DNA from: Phenylobacterium deserti
GTDB lineage: Bacteria; Pseudomonadota; Alphaproteobacteria; Caulobacterales; Caulobacteraceae
Reading direction: 5' to 3'
NCBI RefSeq assembly: GCF_003254705.1
Contig: NZ_QFYR01000001.1
Coordinates: forward strand, 744,001-808,000
DNA: 64,000 bases
Both the position numbers and the translations under genes were made by a program. Position 1 is the first letter of the stretch, and every line of letters starts with the position of its first letter. Shown one piece after another: positions 52,929 through 61,741 of this stretch. The notes beneath the pieces were generated by a model that had not been told where the DNA came from, did not search any database, and saw only the letters and a program-made list of their open reading frames with translations.

Positions 52929-55253
52929 CTAGTGCGCGAAGCCCAGCTCCGGCTGGGCGACGGCTGCGTGGGCTTCTTCTGGAAGGTGGCAGGTGAAGGT
53001 CGCGCCCGCACCAGGCTCGCTTTCAAGCGCCACCCAACCGCCGTGCAGCTCGGTCAGCGCCTTCACGAGCGCAAGGCCTAACCCGGGTCCGCCGCGCTCG
53101 CGCCCGATGAAGCGGTCGAAGATGTGCGCCTGCACATGGAATGGAATGCCCCGGCCGGTGTCCGAGACCTGCAGCTGAATCTCGCCCAGGGCGCGCCGTG
53201 CAGCGACCGTGACCGTACCGCCTGGCGGGGTTTGGCGCAGGGCGTTCTCCACCAGGTGATTCAGGATCTGGCTGAGGCGGCGCGAGTCCCCGCGGATCAC
53301 CCCGATGTCGTCCGGGCGTTCCACCAGGATTGAGACCCGCATAGCCTCCGCTTCCTTGGCCCAACGCACTGCGGTCTGCATCAGCAGCTCGGCGACCCGG
53401 ACGTCTTCCAGGTCCAGCGCCATCTCGTCGGCATCGATCTGCGCCATGTCGAGGACGTCGTCGATGGAACGTGCCAGCTGGGTCGCCGCCGCCTTCACCG
53501 CCGCCGCATGCGCACGCCCGCGCTCCGACAACCCGTCCCCGGAACGCTCCAGCAGCTCGGAGTAGCCGATGATCGTGGTGAGCGGCGTCCGCAGCTCATA
53601 GGAGACGTTGCCGACGAAGTCGCGCTTCAGCCGCTCGGCCTCGTCCAGCGCCGCCTCCCGAGCCGCCAGAGCGCTCTCGAGCTTGCGGGTGTCGGTGATG
53701 TCGGTGAAGGCGATCAGGGTGGCCCCGTCGGGCAGCGGCCGCGATTGATAGGCGACGATACGCGCGTCGGAGGTGCGAACCTCCCCGCTCATCGGCGCGC
53801 GCGCCTGTGGATCCGGATCGGCCACCCGGCCCTTCAGCTCGCGCCAGAAACCCAGGTCATGCAGCTTGGGCACGCAGAGGTCGACCACGCCTTCGAAGTC
53901 GCCCGCCGCCTCCAGTGCGGTCGGCGTCAGGTTCCAGAAGCGGGCGAAAGCGTCGTTGTGCAGGCGCAGGCGCCCATCCGAGCCGAACACCGCCACCGCG
54001 TCGCTAAGCTTGTCGAGCGTCGCCTGCTGGACCTGGATGAGGGCGTTGTACTGCGCCTTCAGCTTCAGCTCGCCCGTGATGTCGCTGAACAGCAGCAGCA
54101 GGCCGCCCATCGGGTGCGGCTGGCGCACCACCTTGAGGGTGCGGCCGTCGGGCAAGCTCCAAAGGTCGTCAGGGCTGGAGGCGAGCTGTTCGTACCGGTC
54201 GAGCTCAGCCGCCTTCCAGCGCCCGTAATCGGCAGTTTCCGGCAGGCGGCGGCGCTGGCGCAGGCGATCCAGGATTTCGGAGTGGCTGGGCTGCTCGGCC
54301 AGCCACGCAGGCTCCAAACCCCACAGCTCGGCGAAGGCGACGTTGTGGAAGATCAGCTTTTTGGCGTGACTGAAGATCGCCACCGCTTCGGCGATGTGGT
54401 TGAGCGTCTCGTCGTGCGCCTCGACGTTGCGCTTCAGATGCTCGCGGGTTTCTTCCAGGTCGGTGACGTCGTCGGTCCACACGCCGACCCCGCCGCCTTC
54501 CAACGGTTGGGCGGTGATGTTGAACGCAACGCGGCGTCCGCCGACCGTGACCCAGCGAGTGGTCTCGCGCCGCTGACCCAAGTTGGCGGCTTCGGAGGCG
54601 AAGGAGTCCACGGCGCGGTCAAAAGCTGCGCCGCGTTCGGCCGCTTCATCAAGGCTGTGGGCGTCCACCGCCTTCAGCCAGGCGGCGTTGACCCAAACCG
54701 GCGAGCCATCCGCCGCGGCGATCCAGGCCGGACACTCGCGCGTGTTCAGAAAAGCGGCGAACCGCGGCGCCGTCGGCAGGCCGGCGTCTTCGCCCATCAC
54801 GGCCGACAGCCGAAGCCACGCGAGCGCGCCCGCCGCACGTCCTTCGACCGAAACGGCGCCGGCTGGCCCCTGCACTTCGAAGGCGCAGGCTTCGCCGCGC
54901 TCGAACAGCGCTCGCAGGCGGCGGGTGTGGTCGGGATCGGCGCGCATGAGCGCATTGACGAGAGCTTGGGGGTCGGCGGCTTCGACGCCCAGCGCCGCCG
55001 CGCAGGTGCGCAAGGACTCCTCGCCCGACGCCAGCATGGCCCGGCCGTCTTCCACCGCCAGCAGAGCGGAGTCGAACGCTTCCGCCGAAGCCTGGGCCGC
55101 CTCCGCCCGCGCCTCGAGAGCGGCGATACGGTCCAGCAGGGCCCTCACACGTCCTTGCCCGCGCCCGCGCTGGGCCAAAGCCCAGAGCACAGCGCAGATC
55201 GCCAGCGAGACAGCGCCCGCCGCGGCCGCAAGGATCAGTTGATGCGCTCCCAT
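52929..55253 (-). CDS. divL: DivL-type cell-cycle pseudo-histidine kinase with Tyr in the H-box
   Basis: A 774-residue membrane protein: one N-terminal helix (LILAAAAGAVSLAICAVLWA), a coiled region, several PAS-like domains (about 165-525) and a kinase core. The H-box is VGNVSYELRTPLTTIIGYSE: the phospho-accepting His is replaced by Tyr552, the hallmark of Caulobacter DivL (Tyr550, 769 residues). The ATP domain retains LVENALRQTP and GPGLGLALVKALTELHGG. In Caulobacter DivL binds DivK and tunes CckA and so CtrA. The ATG at 55253 is the first in frame, with a GATTC (CcrM GANTC) site nearby. The DivL call is secure on architecture. Confidence 0.94.
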   Translation of the reverse strand: MGAHQLILAAAAGAVSLAICAVLWALAQRGRGQGRVRALLDRIAALEARAEAAQASAEAFDSALLAVEDGRAMLASGEESLRTCAAALGVEAADPQALVNALMRADPDHTRRLRALFERGEACAFEVQGPAGAVSVEGRAAGALAWLRLSAVMGEDAGLPTAPRFAAFLNTRECPAWIAAADGSPVWVNAAWLKAVDAHSLDEAAERGAAFDRAVDSFASEAANLGQRRETTRWVTVGGRRVAFNITAQPLEGGGVGVWTDDVTDLEETREHLKRNVEAHDETLNHIAEAVAIFSHAKKLIFHNVAFAELWGLEPAWLAEQPSHSEILDRLRQRRRLPETADYGRWKAAELDRYEQLASSPDDLWSLPDGRTLKVVRQPHPMGGLLLLFSDITGELKLKAQYNALIQVQQATLDKLSDAVAVFGSDGRLRLHNDAFARFWNLTPTALEAAGDFEGVVDLCVPKLHDLGFWRELKGRVADPDPQARAPMSGEVRTSDARIVAYQSRPLPDGATLIAFTDITDTRKLESALAAREAALDEAERLKRDFVGNVSYELRTPLTTIIGYSELLERSGDGLSERGRAHAAAVKAAATQLARSIDDVLDMAQIDADEMALDLEDVRVAELLMQTAVRWAKEAEAMRVSILVERPDDIGVIRGDSRRLSQILNHLVENALRQTPPGGTVTVAARRALGEIQLQVSDTGRGIPFHVQAHIFDRFIGRERGGPGLGLALVKALTELHGGWVALESEPGAGATFTCHLPEEAHAAVAQPELGFAH

Positions 55254-55366
55254 CCTGGCTCCGCTCGCCCTCCGCCGAAAGGCGAATCACCCTTAACGGA
55301 CATTAGGCGGCTCTTCGCCCTACGACCACGATCTCGCCACGTTTCCAGCCCCTGTCGTTTTGGCGC

Positions 55367-55957
55367 ATGATCAGGGACATGACGGCCATCCTTTATCCGG
55401 TTGCGGCGAACGCCGAGCAGGCGCTGGCGCGGCCGCTGGCTCGCGCCACACGAGAACGCGAGGCGCGCACCGCCGCCCGAGAGGCCGTGGTGTTCACCAC
55501 CGATCCGACCGGCCCGGCGTTCGCAACCCGGGAAGCCGCCCTGGCTGCCTACGCTGGCCGCGTGGAGGACGAGCGGACCGGCTTCACACCGGGGATTGAG
55601 GATCGCTTCTGCAAGCTGGTCGAGCAGCTGGTCATCGAGCCGGGTCGAACCGCGCCGCTCGCCCCTGTCACGCCCACCTTTGAAGACGGCCGGCGCTGGC
55701 CCGAGCCCCCGACGCAAGCGCCGCGCACAGCCTGGCGGCTCATGGTGTCCTATTGGCGGGTGGCCAGCGCGGAGCGGCCAATCGAAGCGCCCCAAGCCCG
55801 GCAGGCGCGACGAGCGCGTCAGTCGCTCGACCCCGAGACCCTGCGAGCCATCGCCCGCCAGCCCCTCCGGCCGGTGGAGCCGCAGCAGCCGCTCGACATC
55901 GGCTTGTTCGAAGTGCGCCTGCCCGAGCGACCGGATATCGTCGTGCCTGATGAGTGA
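55367..55957 (+). CDS. Hypothetical protein, conserved-looking
   Basis: A 196-residue soluble protein of unknown function. The N-terminal half has AILYPVAANAEQALARPL and VFTTDPTGPAFATREAALAAYAGR; the middle has EDRFCKLVEQLV and TAWRLMVSYWRV; the end is LFEVRLPERPDIVVPDE. High Arg/Pro/Ala. No motif that I can name. Starts at 55367 or 55379 (second ATG). Its stop overlaps the start of the metallopeptidase gene by 8 bases, so both are likely co-translated, which supports that it is real. Confidence 0.7.
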   Translation: MIRDMTAILYPVAANAEQALARPLARATREREARTAAREAVVFTTDPTGPAFATREAALAAYAGRVEDERTGFTPGIEDRFCKLVEQLVIEPGRTAPLAPVTPTFEDGRRWPEPPTQAPRTAWRLMVSYWRVASAERPIEAPQARQARRARQSLDPETLRAIARQPLRPVEPQQPLDIGLFEVRLPERPDIVVPDE

Positions 55958-56360
55958 GCTTCAAACCTTTGGTCGGGCGCCATCGCTCGATGACATCGCT
56001 GCGCTTGCGGAGACCGCCTTTCAGGCGCTCCCTTCTGGCTTCCGTCAGTTGGCTGGTGAGGTTCTGTTCCGGGTCGAAGACTTCGCGGCGCAGGAGGTGC
56101 TCGACAGCCTCGAGATCGAGGATCCGTTCGAGCTCACCGGCCTCTATCACGGCGTCGATATCGCGAGTCGCTCGGTCCTGGGACCAAGCCCTGCGCCGTC
56201 CATGGTCTTCCTTTATCGTCGCCCGATCCTCGACGAGTGGGCGGACCATGGAGAGATCACGCTGGATGAGCTGGTCACCCATGTGCTGGTGCACGAGATC
56301 GGCCACCACTTCGGCCTCTCCGACGACGACATCCACGCGATCGAAGCCGCCGCGGAGTAG
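55950..56360 (+). CDS. Metallopeptidase family protein (zincin, DUF1025 type)
   Basis: A 136-residue protein whose C-terminus has the zincin site THVLVHEIGHHFGLSDDDIHAI (HExxH at about residues 115-119 with a later Asp). LYHGVDIASRSVLG and MVFLYRRPILDEWADHG are typical of the minimal-gluzincin-like DUF1025 family common in actinobacteria and alphaproteobacteria. Substrate unknown. The ATG at 55950 overlaps the upstream gene. The domain ends at the stop, as in the family. Confidence 0.88.
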   Translation: MSELQTFGRAPSLDDIAALAETAFQALPSGFRQLAGEVLFRVEDFAAQEVLDSLEIEDPFELTGLYHGVDIASRSVLGPSPAPSMVFLYRRPILDEWADHGEITLDELVTHVLVHEIGHHFGLSDDDIHAIEAAAE

Positions 56361-56411
56361 CGGCGCCTGCGATTCGCGCCAGCTTGTCGCAAACTGCCGC
56401 GCTTGCACTGG

Positions 56412-56426
56412 GAACGAAGACGGAAC
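56412..56426. promoter_or_regulatory. LexA operator (SOS box) of mmcB
   Basis: GAAC (56412-56415) N7 GAAC (56423-56426) is the reverse complement of the alphaproteobacterial LexA consensus GTTC-N7-GTTC, with no mismatch. It lies 11 bp upstream of the mmcB ATG, a place where bound LexA would block transcription. Confidence 0.8.
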
Positions 56427-56437
56427 AGGGTGGCGAC

Positions 56438-56896
56438 ATGGACGTCTCCGTCACCGTCGTCTCACTCTCGCGTCCCGAGACCACAGCCACCGTGACCCGC
56501 GGGGCGGCCCGGCTGCTCACCGCGCTGGGCTACGCGCCGCTGGCCGAGGTCACGCTTCCAAATGGCCGTCGCGCCGACCTCATGGCGCTGGGCCCCAAGG
56601 GCCAGATCTTCATCGTGGAGGTGAAGTCGAGCGTCGAGGACTTCCGGACCGACCAGAAGTGGCACGAGTACCAGCCCTACTGCGATGCCTTCGCCTTTGC
56701 CGTGGCGCCGGAATTCCCGCGCGAGATCCTGCCCGCGGAGCCGGGCTTGATCGTCGCCGACGGGTTCGGCGGCGCGGTCCTGCGCGAGGCGCCGGTGGAG
56801 GCCCTGGCCGGGGCGCGTCGCAAAGCGCTCACCCTCGCCTTCGCCCGCCTCGCCGCCATGCGGGCGGGCGGCGTGCAGGCCACCAGCTTGGAGTAG
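56438..56896 (+). CDS. mmcB: MmcB family DNA repair/mutagenesis protein
   Basis: A 152-residue protein with a PD-(D/E)XK-like nuclease fold: AEVTLPNGRRADLMALGPK (Asp), then FIVEVKSSVEDFRTDQKW (E-x-K). This is the MmcB family described in Caulobacter as part of SOS mutagenesis with ImuA, ImuB and DnaE2. The LexA box 11 bp upstream agrees. An in-frame TTG at 56384 would place the SOS box inside the gene, so the ATG at 56438 is preferred. imuAB and dnaE2 are not in the window. Confidence 0.92.
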   Translation: MDVSVTVVSLSRPETTATVTRGAARLLTALGYAPLAEVTLPNGRRADLMALGPKGQIFIVEVKSSVEDFRTDQKWHEYQPYCDAFAFAVAPEFPREILPAEPGLIVADGFGGAVLREAPVEALAGARRKALTLAFARLAAMRAGGVQATSLE

Positions 56897-56900
56897 CCGC

Positions 56901-57458
56901 TTAGCGCGGGGCGCGCTTGGCGAGGATCCGCTGAAGGGTTCGCCGGTGCATGTTCAGGCGGCGCGCGGTCTCCGAGACGTTATGGTTGCAGAGTTCGTAG
57001 ACCCGCTGGATGTGCTCCCACCGAACCCGGTCCGCGCTCATCGGATTGTCCGGCGGCGGCGGAGGCGCATCGCCCCGGGCCAGCAGCGCCCGCACCACGT
57101 CGTCCGCGTCCGCAGGCTTTGAGAGGTAATCCACCGCGCCGGCTTTGACCGCCTGGACGGCCGTCGCGATGTTGCCATAGCCGGTCAGCATGATGATGCG
57201 CGCGTCCGGCCGCGCGTCACGCACCGCCTCCACGACGCGCAGGCCGTTGCCGTCGTCCAATCGCATATCGAGCACCGCGAACGCAGGCGGGCTGCTCTTC
57301 ACTGCCGTGATGGCTTCCGAGACGCTGCCCACCAGCGTGGGCTCGAAGCCCCGCTGCTCGAGGGCTCGGCCAAGCCGCGTGCGCAGCGGCGCGTCGTCGT
57401 CCATCACCAGAAGAGACTTATCCGGCAGGGCGGCGACTTCGGTCGAAAGGTCGGTCAT
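56901..57458 (-). CDS. regA: Redox response regulator RegA/ActR/PrrA
   Basis: A 185-residue response regulator. The receiver has the acidic pair in LLVMDDDAPLRTRL, phospho-acceptor Asp64 in FAVLDMRLDDGNGL and Lys in YLSKPADADD. A Pro linker (PPPPPDNP) leads to a Fis-type HTH (NVSETARRLNMHRRTLQRIL), identical in style to RegA/PrrA. It switches respiration, nitrogen and CO2 genes according to the redox state. It lies 83 bp downstream of regB on the same strand. The ATG at 57458 has GGGGTGAG. Confidence 0.96.
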   Translation of the reverse strand: MTDLSTEVAALPDKSLLVMDDDAPLRTRLGRALEQRGFEPTLVGSVSEAITAVKSSPPAFAVLDMRLDDGNGLRVVEAVRDARPDARIIMLTGYGNIATAVQAVKAGAVDYLSKPADADDVVRALLARGDAPPPPPDNPMSADRVRWEHIQRVYELCNHNVSETARRLNMHRRTLQRILAKRAPR

Positions 57459-57541
57459 GCACTCACCCCCGCGGGGCTCCCTACAACCAGTACGGTATGC
57501 GGCAGACTGTCGCAGGTCGCAACCCGCAACAAGCCCGCGCC

Positions 57542-58933
57542 TCAGGCCGTCTCCGCTTCGATTCTCGCCCGCGGCCAACGGGCCGAGACGATCGCGCCGC
57601 GGGGGCGGCCATTCTGAAACGTCACAACAGCCCCGGTTCGTTCCAACAAAGTCTTCGAGATGAAGAACCCGAGCCCCATTCCGATGTGTCCGGTGCGCGA
57701 TCCCTCGGCTCCCGGTCTGGTTGTGACGTACGGTTCGCCGAGCTTCGCCAGGATCTCGGGTGCGAAGCCGGGACCGTCGTCCCGCACCTCCATGGAGATG
57801 GTCTCCGCATCGAAGCGGGCGGTGACCAGGACCTCGGAATTCGCGAAGTCGACGGCGTTCTCCACAAACGAGGTGAAGGCGTGGGTGATCTCCGGCATGC
57901 GCCGGATGTCGGGCGCTTTCACGCCGGGCGCGCCGGTGACGATCGCCTCGACGCGGACATCCTTCGTCTCAGCGTGAGGCTCCATGACCTCCTGCACCAG
58001 TTGCCGGAGGGACAGGCGCTCGTGGACCTCGTCGGAGGCCGCGTCGGGCTTGTCCGTCAGCCGGCGCAGGATCTCGCGGCAGCGTTCAGCCTGAGCCCGC
58101 AGCAACTCGGCGTCCTCGCGCACCTGCGGCGTGGGCGCTTCCCGCTCCAGTTCCTTGGCTACGATAGAGATGGTGGCGAGCGGCGTGCCGAGCTCGTGGG
58201 CCGCGGCCGCGGCGAGCGCGCCGAGGGCGGACAGTCGCTGCTCCTTGGCCAGCACCGACTGGGTGACGTCCAGGGCAAGCGCCATGCGGGCGGCTTCCTC
58301 GGCGGCCTGACGCACGTAGCCGGCGACCAGGGCGATGCCGGCCATCACCGCCATTGCGGCGCCGATGCGGTAGCTGGGCGAGACCACCGCTTCCAGCCCT
58401 TCCGGCGCCGGCAGCGGGAAGGACAGGAAAGCCAAGGCGATGGTCAGCCCCCCCGCCAGAAACCCGAGCGTCAGCACAGGGCGCGCCGGCAGGGTCGCAG
58501 CCGCCAGGGTGACGGGCGCGATCAGCAGGAGCACGAAGGGGTTGGAGGTCCCGCCGGTCAGGAACACCAGGGCTGCGATCTGCACCACGTCCACAGCCAA
58601 GTGCGCGGTGGCCTCGACGTCGCCGAGCACTTTTTGACCCGGCGCGGCCACCCCCGTGATCAGGTTGATCCAGGCCGCAGCTCCAATGACCGCGAAGCAG
58701 AAGGGGTAGGGCGCGTGGAAGCCCAGACCGAAGCCGGCCACCAGCAGAAGCAGGATCTCGCCCGCGATCACCATCCAGCGCAGGGAGACGAGGGTGCGAA
58801 CCCTCAGGTGGCTGCGCCGGACGGCGACGCCCTGCCAGTCGCCGGGGCCAGCGTCCTCGCCTTGCGCCAGGACGTGCCCAGTCTTATCGAGGCTGACGGT
58901 CTGCGCCGCCGCCGCGGAATGCAGGCTGGCCAT
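57542..58933 (-). CDS. regB: Redox-sensing histidine kinase RegB/ActS/PrrB
   Basis: A 463-residue sensor kinase with six membrane segments (about 48-205). It has the RegB quinone-sensing block GGTSNPF (127-133), H-box AAAHELGTPLATIS with His246, and the redox-active Cys285 in AERCREILRRL. ATP-binding blocks are SFVENAVDFA and GHIGMGLGFFISK. All these are the marks of the RegB family that senses ubiquinone and thiol state. ATG at 58933 has a weak ribosome site. It is divergent from senC, the classic reg locus layout. Confidence 0.96.
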   Translation of the reverse strand: MASLHSAAAAQTVSLDKTGHVLAQGEDAGPGDWQGVAVRRSHLRVRTLVSLRWMVIAGEILLLLVAGFGLGFHAPYPFCFAVIGAAAWINLITGVAAPGQKVLGDVEATAHLAVDVVQIAALVFLTGGTSNPFVLLLIAPVTLAAATLPARPVLTLGFLAGGLTIALAFLSFPLPAPEGLEAVVSPSYRIGAAMAVMAGIALVAGYVRQAAEEAARMALALDVTQSVLAKEQRLSALGALAAAAAHELGTPLATISIVAKELEREAPTPQVREDAELLRAQAERCREILRRLTDKPDAASDEVHERLSLRQLVQEVMEPHAETKDVRVEAIVTGAPGVKAPDIRRMPEITHAFTSFVENAVDFANSEVLVTARFDAETISMEVRDDGPGFAPEILAKLGEPYVTTRPGAEGSRTGHIGMGLGFFISKTLLERTGAVVTFQNGRPRGAIVSARWPRARIEAETA

Positions 58934-58983
58934 GCTAGACCAGCGCCCCGGGGACCGTCCCGGTCCTGACAAAGGAATTCCGA

Positions 58984-59598
58984 ATGAGCCGCCGCCTGCT
59001 CGCCATCCTCGCGCTCCTGGCCGTGGCCTTCGCCATTCTCACTGCACTCGCCGTTCAGTCGGGCGTCCTGACCCCTCGACAGCAGCAAACCGCCGCCATC
59101 GGCGGGCCGTTCCAAATGATCGACCAGACGGGCGCCAACGTCGACCAGAGCGCCCTCAAGGGCAAGTGGAGCGCGGTGTTCTTCGGCTTCACCTATTGCC
59201 CCGACGCCTGCCCGACGACGCTGCTGGCCCTGGGCCAGACCGAGAAGCTGCTGGGCGACAAGGCGCGCAACTTCCAGACCGTGTTCGTCAGCCTCGATCC
59301 GGCGCGGGACACGCCCGACCAGCTGAGGACCTATCTCGACAACGAGACCTTCCCCCGGAAGGTGCTGGCGCTGACGGGGAACCAGGCCCAGGTCGATCAG
59401 ATCGCCAAGGCCTACCGGGTCTACCATCAGAAGTCGGGGACGGGGCCGGACTACGTGATCGACCACTCGACGATCACCTACCTGATGAACCCGCGGGGCG
59501 AGCTGGCGTGCCCGCTGAGCTATGGCCTGACGCCGGAGCAGATGGCGGCCAAGATCGAGGCGGCGATGAAGCAGGGATCGCGGGCGCAGAGCTGCTGA
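58984..59598 (+). CDS. senC: SCO1/SenC copper chaperone for cytochrome oxidase
   Basis: A 204-residue thioredoxin-fold protein with an N-terminal membrane anchor (LLAILALLAVAFAILTALAV). The copper ligands are Cys72 and Cys76 in GFTYCPDACPTTL and His161 in YVIDHSTITYLM. It loads Cu_A of cytochrome c oxidase. The ATG at 58984 has AAAGGA. It forms the reg/prr locus with the divergent regB-regA, tying redox sensing to oxidase assembly. Ends MKQGSRAQSC with an odd C-terminal Cys. Confidence 0.95.
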   Translation: MSRRLLAILALLAVAFAILTALAVQSGVLTPRQQQTAAIGGPFQMIDQTGANVDQSALKGKWSAVFFGFTYCPDACPTTLLALGQTEKLLGDKARNFQTVFVSLDPARDTPDQLRTYLDNETFPRKVLALTGNQAQVDQIAKAYRVYHQKSGTGPDYVIDHSTITYLMNPRGELACPLSYGLTPEQMAAKIEAAMKQGSRAQSC

Positions 59599-59655
59599 CG
59601 CTGTCGCCAGTGTACAGACGTGGCGGAACGCCACAGTCAAGCTTGTGGACCCGAT

Positions 59656-59672
59656 TAACACTTCAGGTGTTA
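59656..59672. promoter_or_regulatory. Operator-like dyad upstream of the PHB depolymerase gene
   Basis: TAACAC (59656-59661) and GTGTTA (59667-59672) form perfect arms with a 5-nt spacer (TTCAG), 25 bp before the ATG. A TTATGCT -10-like box overlaps the right arm, so a repressor binding here could shut the promoter. Confidence 0.5.
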
Positions 59673-59697
59673 TGCTGCGGCGCACAAGGATTGTGGC

Positions 59698-60969
59698 ATG
59701 CTCTACACCCTCTACGAAGCCGGCTACTACGCCACCACCCCGCTCCGCTACGCCGCCCTTGCGGCGCGCAGCTTCTGGGGATCGCCGCTGAACCCGGCGC
59801 ATGACAGCGAGCTGGGCCGAAGCCTGTTCGCCGGCGCCGATCTCTTCTCGAACCTGACGCGCCGCTACGGCAAGCCCGCGTGGATGATCGACCAGGTGGA
59901 GGTCGACGGCCATCCGGTGCGGGTGCGGCCGACGGAGGTCTGGTCCAGCCCCTGGTGCAAGCTCGTCCACTTCAGCCGCGACATGGCCGACATGCGCAAG
60001 GCGGGCCGGCGGGAGCTGGAGCCGGCGGTGCTGATCGTCGCGCCGCTGTCGGGCCACTACGCGACCCTGCTGCGCGGCACCGTGGAGGCGTTCCTGCAGG
60101 ATCACGAGGTGTTCATCACCGATTGGTCAAACGCCCGCGACGTGCCGCTGATGGAAGGCCGCTTCGACTTCCACGATTACATCGACCAAGTCCGCAAGAT
60201 GCTGCAGCTGCTGGGCCCGCGCCCGCACGTGGTGGCGGTCTGCCAGCCAGGTCCGCCGGTGCTGGCCGCCGCGGCGCTGATGGCCGAGGACGAGGACGAG
60301 AGCCGCCCAGGCTCGATGACCTTCATGGGCTCGCCGATCGACGCGCGGCTGTCGCCCACCGTGACCAACCAGCTGGCGGAGGAGAAGCCCTTCGCCTGGT
60401 TCGAGTCCAACATGATCTACACCGTGCCGGGGCCCTATCCGGGCGCGGGCCGGCGCGTCTATCCGGGCTTTGTGCAGCTCGCCAGCTTCATGTCGATGAA
60501 CCTGGAGAAGCACCAGGAAGCGCACCGCCGCTACCTGCGCCACCTGATGGCCGGCGACGGCGATTCCGCCGACAAGCACCTGGAGTTCTACGACGAGTAC
60601 CTGTCGGTGCTGGACCTGACGGAGGAGTTCTACCTCCAGACCGTCGACGTGGTGTTCCAGCGCTACCTGCTGCCGAAGGGCGAGCTTGAGCATCGCGGCC
60701 GGCTGGTGCGTCCGGACCTGATCCGCGACATCGGCCTGCTGACGGTCGAGGGCGAGATGGACGACATCTCCGGCATCGGCCAGACCCAGGCGGCTCACAC
60801 GCTCTGCTCGGGCCTGCCGGACGAGTTCAAGGAAGACTACGTCCAGCCGCACGTCGGCCACTACGGCGTCTTCAACGGCCGGCGCTTCCGCGAAGAGATC
60901 TACCCGCGGGTGAGGGCGTTCATCCGCCGCACCGAAGCGGTCTTCGACAAGCAGCGGGCCGCCGCCTAA
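59698..60969 (+). CDS. phaZ: Intracellular polyhydroxyalkanoate depolymerase
   Basis: A 423-residue alpha/beta hydrolase of the PhaZ type: MLYTLYEAGYYATTPLRYAA start, nucleophile Cys182 in VAVCQPGPPVLAA (Cys replaces Ser as in PhaC synthases), catalytic Asp in TVEGEMDDISG and His in QPHVGHYGVFNGRRF. It breaks down stored polyhydroxybutyrate. It is followed 10 bp later by a metallopeptidase gene. An operator-like dyad is just upstream. No phaC or phasin gene lies in this window. Confidence 0.94.
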   Translation: MLYTLYEAGYYATTPLRYAALAARSFWGSPLNPAHDSELGRSLFAGADLFSNLTRRYGKPAWMIDQVEVDGHPVRVRPTEVWSSPWCKLVHFSRDMADMRKAGRRELEPAVLIVAPLSGHYATLLRGTVEAFLQDHEVFITDWSNARDVPLMEGRFDFHDYIDQVRKMLQLLGPRPHVVAVCQPGPPVLAAAALMAEDEDESRPGSMTFMGSPIDARLSPTVTNQLAEEKPFAWFESNMIYTVPGPYPGAGRRVYPGFVQLASFMSMNLEKHQEAHRRYLRHLMAGDGDSADKHLEFYDEYLSVLDLTEEFYLQTVDVVFQRYLLPKGELEHRGRLVRPDLIRDIGLLTVEGEMDDISGIGQTQAAHTLCSGLPDEFKEDYVQPHVGHYGVFNGRRFREEIYPRVRAFIRRTEAVFDKQRAAA

Positions 60970-60979
60970 GTTCAGAGGG

Positions 60980-61720
60980 ATGAGTCCCTTCGGCAGACCT
61001 CTGGCCGACGGCGATCGGCTGGAGGTCGCCGGCGCTGTCGTGAACCTGAAAGTGAACCGTAGAGCCCGGCGCGTGTCGCTGCGGCTCGACCGCACGCGGC
61101 GCGAGATTATCGCCACGGCGCCGTCCGCCCGACGCCTGCCCGAAGCGGCCGCGTTCGCCCGCGAGCGCGCCAGCTGGATCGCCGAGCGTCTGGCCGAGCT
61201 GCCGTCGGGCGCCCCGGTGCTGCCGGGCATGACCCTGGAGATCTTCGGCGAGCCGGTGCGGCTGGAGCAGGGCTCCGGCCGAGCCCGCTGGATCGAGGCC
61301 GAGGGCGAGATCCCGGCCCGCATCGTCGCCATGGGCGAGGGCGAAGGCTTCGCCCGCGCCGTGACCCTGATCATACGTCGGCGGGCGCTGGCCGTGCTGA
61401 CCGAGCGGACGGCCTTCTATGCGGCCCGGCTGGGCGCGCCCATGCCGAAGGTCACCATCATGGACGCTAAGTCGCGCTGGGGCTCGTGCCGTCCCGGACC
61501 GCGCGGCGGCCCCGGCTTCATCCGCTATTCCTGGCGTCTGGCCCTGGCGCCCTTCGAGGTGGCCGACTACGTGGCCGCCCACGAATGCGCCCACCTGCGG
61601 GAGCTGAACCACGGCCCAAGGTTCTGGGCGCACGTGAAGGACCTGGTGGGCGACGAGCGCCCCCACCGCGCCTGGCTGCGCGAAGAGGGCGCCCGGCTGC
61701 ACGCCTTCGGCCGAGCCTGA
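60980..61720 (+). CDS. YgjP/SprT-like M48 family metallopeptidase
   Basis: A 246-residue DUF45 protein with the zinc motif VAAHECAHLRELNHGPRFWA (HExxH at about residues 200-204 and a downstream His/Asn). VNRRARRVSLRLDRTRREI and KSRWGSCRPGP are the typical family blocks. Substrate and role unknown; some relatives act on stalled proteins. ATG at 60980 has GAGGG. It probably shares a transcript with phaZ (gap of 10 bp). Confidence 0.9.
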   Translation: MSPFGRPLADGDRLEVAGAVVNLKVNRRARRVSLRLDRTRREIIATAPSARRLPEAAAFARERASWIAERLAELPSGAPVLPGMTLEIFGEPVRLEQGSGRARWIEAEGEIPARIVAMGEGEGFARAVTLIIRRRALAVLTERTAFYAARLGAPMPKVTIMDAKSRWGSCRPGPRGGPGFIRYSWRLALAPFEVADYVAAHECAHLRELNHGPRFWAHVKDLVGDERPHRAWLREEGARLHAFGRA

Positions 61721-61741
61721 GGCCCCGCTGTCGCCGCCCGG

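Noticed and set aside
53508..55370. A 620-codon open frame opposite divL
   Set aside because: Composition is typical of an antisense shadow; the divL protein on the other strand has a full PAS-kinase architecture.
56384..56437. TTG at 56384 as mmcB start
   Set aside because: It would place the LexA operator inside the coding region; the ATG at 56438 fits operator position and family length.
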